NCBI GenBank assembly: GCA_021780795.1
Contig: JAJXYA010000126.1
Coordinates: 1-6,135, forward strand
Length of the DNA: 6,135 bases
DNA from: Bacillota bacterium
GTDB taxonomy: Bacteria > Bacillota_A > Clostridia > Clostridiales > Clostridiaceae
Direction: 5' to 3'
The notes under the pieces are model-generated. The model was given only the letters and a program-made list of their open reading frames with translations, was not told where the DNA came from and made no database searches. This document shows, piece after piece, positions 4,865-6,135 of the stretch. The position numbers and the translations under genes were made by a program. The number at the start of each line of letters is the position of its first letter. The first letter of the stretch is position 1.

Positions 4865-6135
4865 AGCGATATCTTAAAAGGATACAAGGGCAAATCGCTA
4901 GAAGTTCTAAAAAACTTCAATATGCGCATTTGGAGCGAAGCTACAGTAACAACCACTCGAGGTACTTTTCAAGGAGTTTTACTTCCTCGCTCTGAAAATG
5001 ACGACGATGGACACATAGTAATAAAGCTATCCACTGGCTATAATATAGGGATTGCAGTGGATACCATACAAGACATGAAAGAATATAACTTCAAAGAGAT
5101 ACAATATAAAATCCCTGAAAGAGAATTTCCAACCTCCAAGAACAAGCACAATATCAAGCTACTAGGCACAGGAGGCACCATTGCCTCACGTCTTGATTAC
5201 CGAACTGGAGCAGTTATTCCTGCCTTTTCTCCTGGTGAATTGTATGGAGCCGTTCCTGAACTTGCAGATATATGTAACTTAAGCACCGAGAAACTTTTTG
5301 CGGTTTTCTCTGAAAATATGGGACCAACTCAGTACAAAGTACTGGCTGAGGCTATTGGTGAGGAAATCAAAAATGGTACCCATGGCATTATCATTGGCCA
5401 TGGCACTGATACTATGAGTCATACGGCAGCAGCCCTATCCTTCATGGTGCAAAACTCACCAATTCCAATTGTCATGGTAGGCTCCCAACGTTCTTCGGAT
5501 AGACCTTCCTCAGATGCAGCCCTAAACCTAATTCATGCTACTAAAACCGCTACGGATTCGGATATAGCTGAGGTAATGGTGTGCATGTTTGGACCAACCT
5601 CTGACGAATATGGATTGTTACACCGTGGTACAAGAGTGCGCAAGATGCACTCCTCCTACCGTTCAACTTTCCGTACCATTGGAGACATTCCATTGGCAAT
5701 GGTAGATAGACAGAAAATAACGCCTCTTCGCCAGGATTACAATCATCGTCGTAGTGATCGCGACGTAACTATAACTCCTGTATTTGAGGAACGTGTATCC
5801 CTCTTGTATTATTATCCCAATATGAACCCTGATATTATCGATGCCATGGTTGATCTTGGTTATAAAGGAATTGTTATTGCGGGCACTGGTCTTGGTCATG
5901 TAAATAAACTGTTATATCCAGCTATTAAGCGTGCTGTTCTAAAGGGAGTTGCCATTTATATGACAGTACAGACACTGTGGGGATATGTGAACATGTTCGT
6001 GTATGATACGGGACGGGACCTAATGACTATGGGAATGATACCTGCAGAAAACATGCTACCAGAAGTTGCCTACATAAAGCTAGGTTGGGCACTTGGTCAA
6101 ACTTCTGACTTATCTAAAGTTAAAGACATTATGCT
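4862..6135 (+). CDS. gatD: Archaeal-type Glu-tRNA(Gln) amidotransferase subunit D (GatD-like), 3' end missing
   Basis: GatD is the glutaminase subunit: it hydrolyses glutamine and channels ammonia to GatE. The frame is open for 424 codons to the window edge; archaeal GatD is about 430-440 residues, so only the last few are missing. Residues 20-75 form the GatD-specific N-terminal beta domain (GTFQGVLLPRSENDDDGH, then KLSTGYNIGI), which free asparaginases lack. The asparaginase-fold core has LGTGGTIASR (101-110, nucleophile Thr106), ENMGP (151-155), GHGTDTM (179-185, Thr182/Asp183), GSQRSSDRPSSD (207-218), HRGTRVRKMH (254-263, Lys261 the likely catalytic lysine) and GTGLGH (341-346). The C-terminal part has the VNMFVYDTGR motif (376-385) and NMLPEVAYIKLGWALG (397-412). 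All four catalytic residues are kept, but MHSSYRSTF and TVQTLWGYVNM differ from the archaeal TSRRD/SQCLWGRVNM type as I recall it. Seventeen of 21 arginines are CGN, unlike the AT-rich neighbours. Confidence 0.9.
   Translation, partial: MSDILKGYKGKSLEVLKNFNMRIWSEATVTTTRGTFQGVLLPRSENDDDGHIVIKLSTGYNIGIAVDTIQDMKEYNFKEIQYKIPEREFPTSKNKHNIKLLGTGGTIASRLDYRTGAVIPAFSPGELYGAVPELADICNLSTEKLFAVFSENMGPTQYKVLAEAIGEEIKNGTHGIIIGHGTDTMSHTAAALSFMVQNSPIPIVMVGSQRSSDRPSSDAALNLIHATKTATDSDIAEVMVCMFGPTSDEYGLLHRGTRVRKMHSSYRSTFRTIGDIPLAMVDRQKITPLRQDYNHRRSDRDVTITPVFEERVSLLYYYPNMNPDIIDAMVDLGYKGIVIAGTGLGHVNKLLYPAIKRAVLKGVAIYMTVQTLWGYVNMFVYDTGRDLMTMGMIPAENMLPEVAYIKLGWALGQTSDLSKVKDIM

Noticed and set aside
5663..5899. 78-codon minus-strand ORF inside gatD
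   Set aside because: It is antisense to the conserved GatD core (HRGTRVRKMH to GTGLGH), with no independent support.
4862..6135. Free-standing type I/II L-asparaginase
   Set aside because: The asparaginase motifs are present, but the GatD-specific N-terminal domain, the C-terminal LPEVAYIKLGWALG block and coupling to gatE make GatD the better call.

Overview
The window looks like a piece of a low-GC Firmicutes chromosome, most likely a clostridium. The flanks are strongly AT-rich, every gene has a purine-rich Shine-Dalgarno site, there are T-tailed hairpin terminators, and a DegV-family gene and small lysine-rich clostridial-type ORFs are present. The assignment rests on style and gene content only; no rRNA or tRNA gene lies here.

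The left third (1-1771) is read entirely from the minus strand. From upstream to downstream it holds a 107-residue protein of unknown function, a 46-residue basic small protein ending inside a terminator hairpin (1216-1240), a DegV-family fatty-acid-binding protein (153-1010), and the first 31 codons of an unidentified gene that runs off the left edge. A divergent intergenic region (1772-2011) carries a good minus-strand promoter with a palindrome over its -10 box. It separates this block from a plus-strand DUF488 gene (2012-2623), which closes with a strong terminator (2669-2702).

The right half (2901-6135) is the notable part. It is a two-gene operon encoding a GatE-like protein (653 aa, complete) and a GatD-like protein (424 residues visible, cut by the right edge, probably lacking only its last few residues). 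These are the two subunits of the archaeal-type Glu-tRNA(Gln) amidotransferase. GatD is an asparaginase-like glutaminase that releases ammonia, and GatE is a GatB-like kinase/amidase that activates glutamate on misacylated tRNA(Gln). The stop of gatE and the start of gatD overlap (TAATG), and a very strong ribosome binding site for gatD lies inside the end of gatE, so the two should be made together. Both proteins keep their main catalytic motifs but differ from the archaeal pattern (as I recall it) at several conserved positions. The operon, gatD and the first part of gatE most clearly, has higher GC and more CGN arginine codons than its neighbours. Bacteria normally use GatCAB for this step, so an archaeal-type pair in a clostridial setting suggests horizontal acquisition and possibly a changed or specialised role.

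No CRISPR array, insertion sequence, RNA gene or recognisable riboswitch was found. No gene-free stretch exceeds 300 bases.
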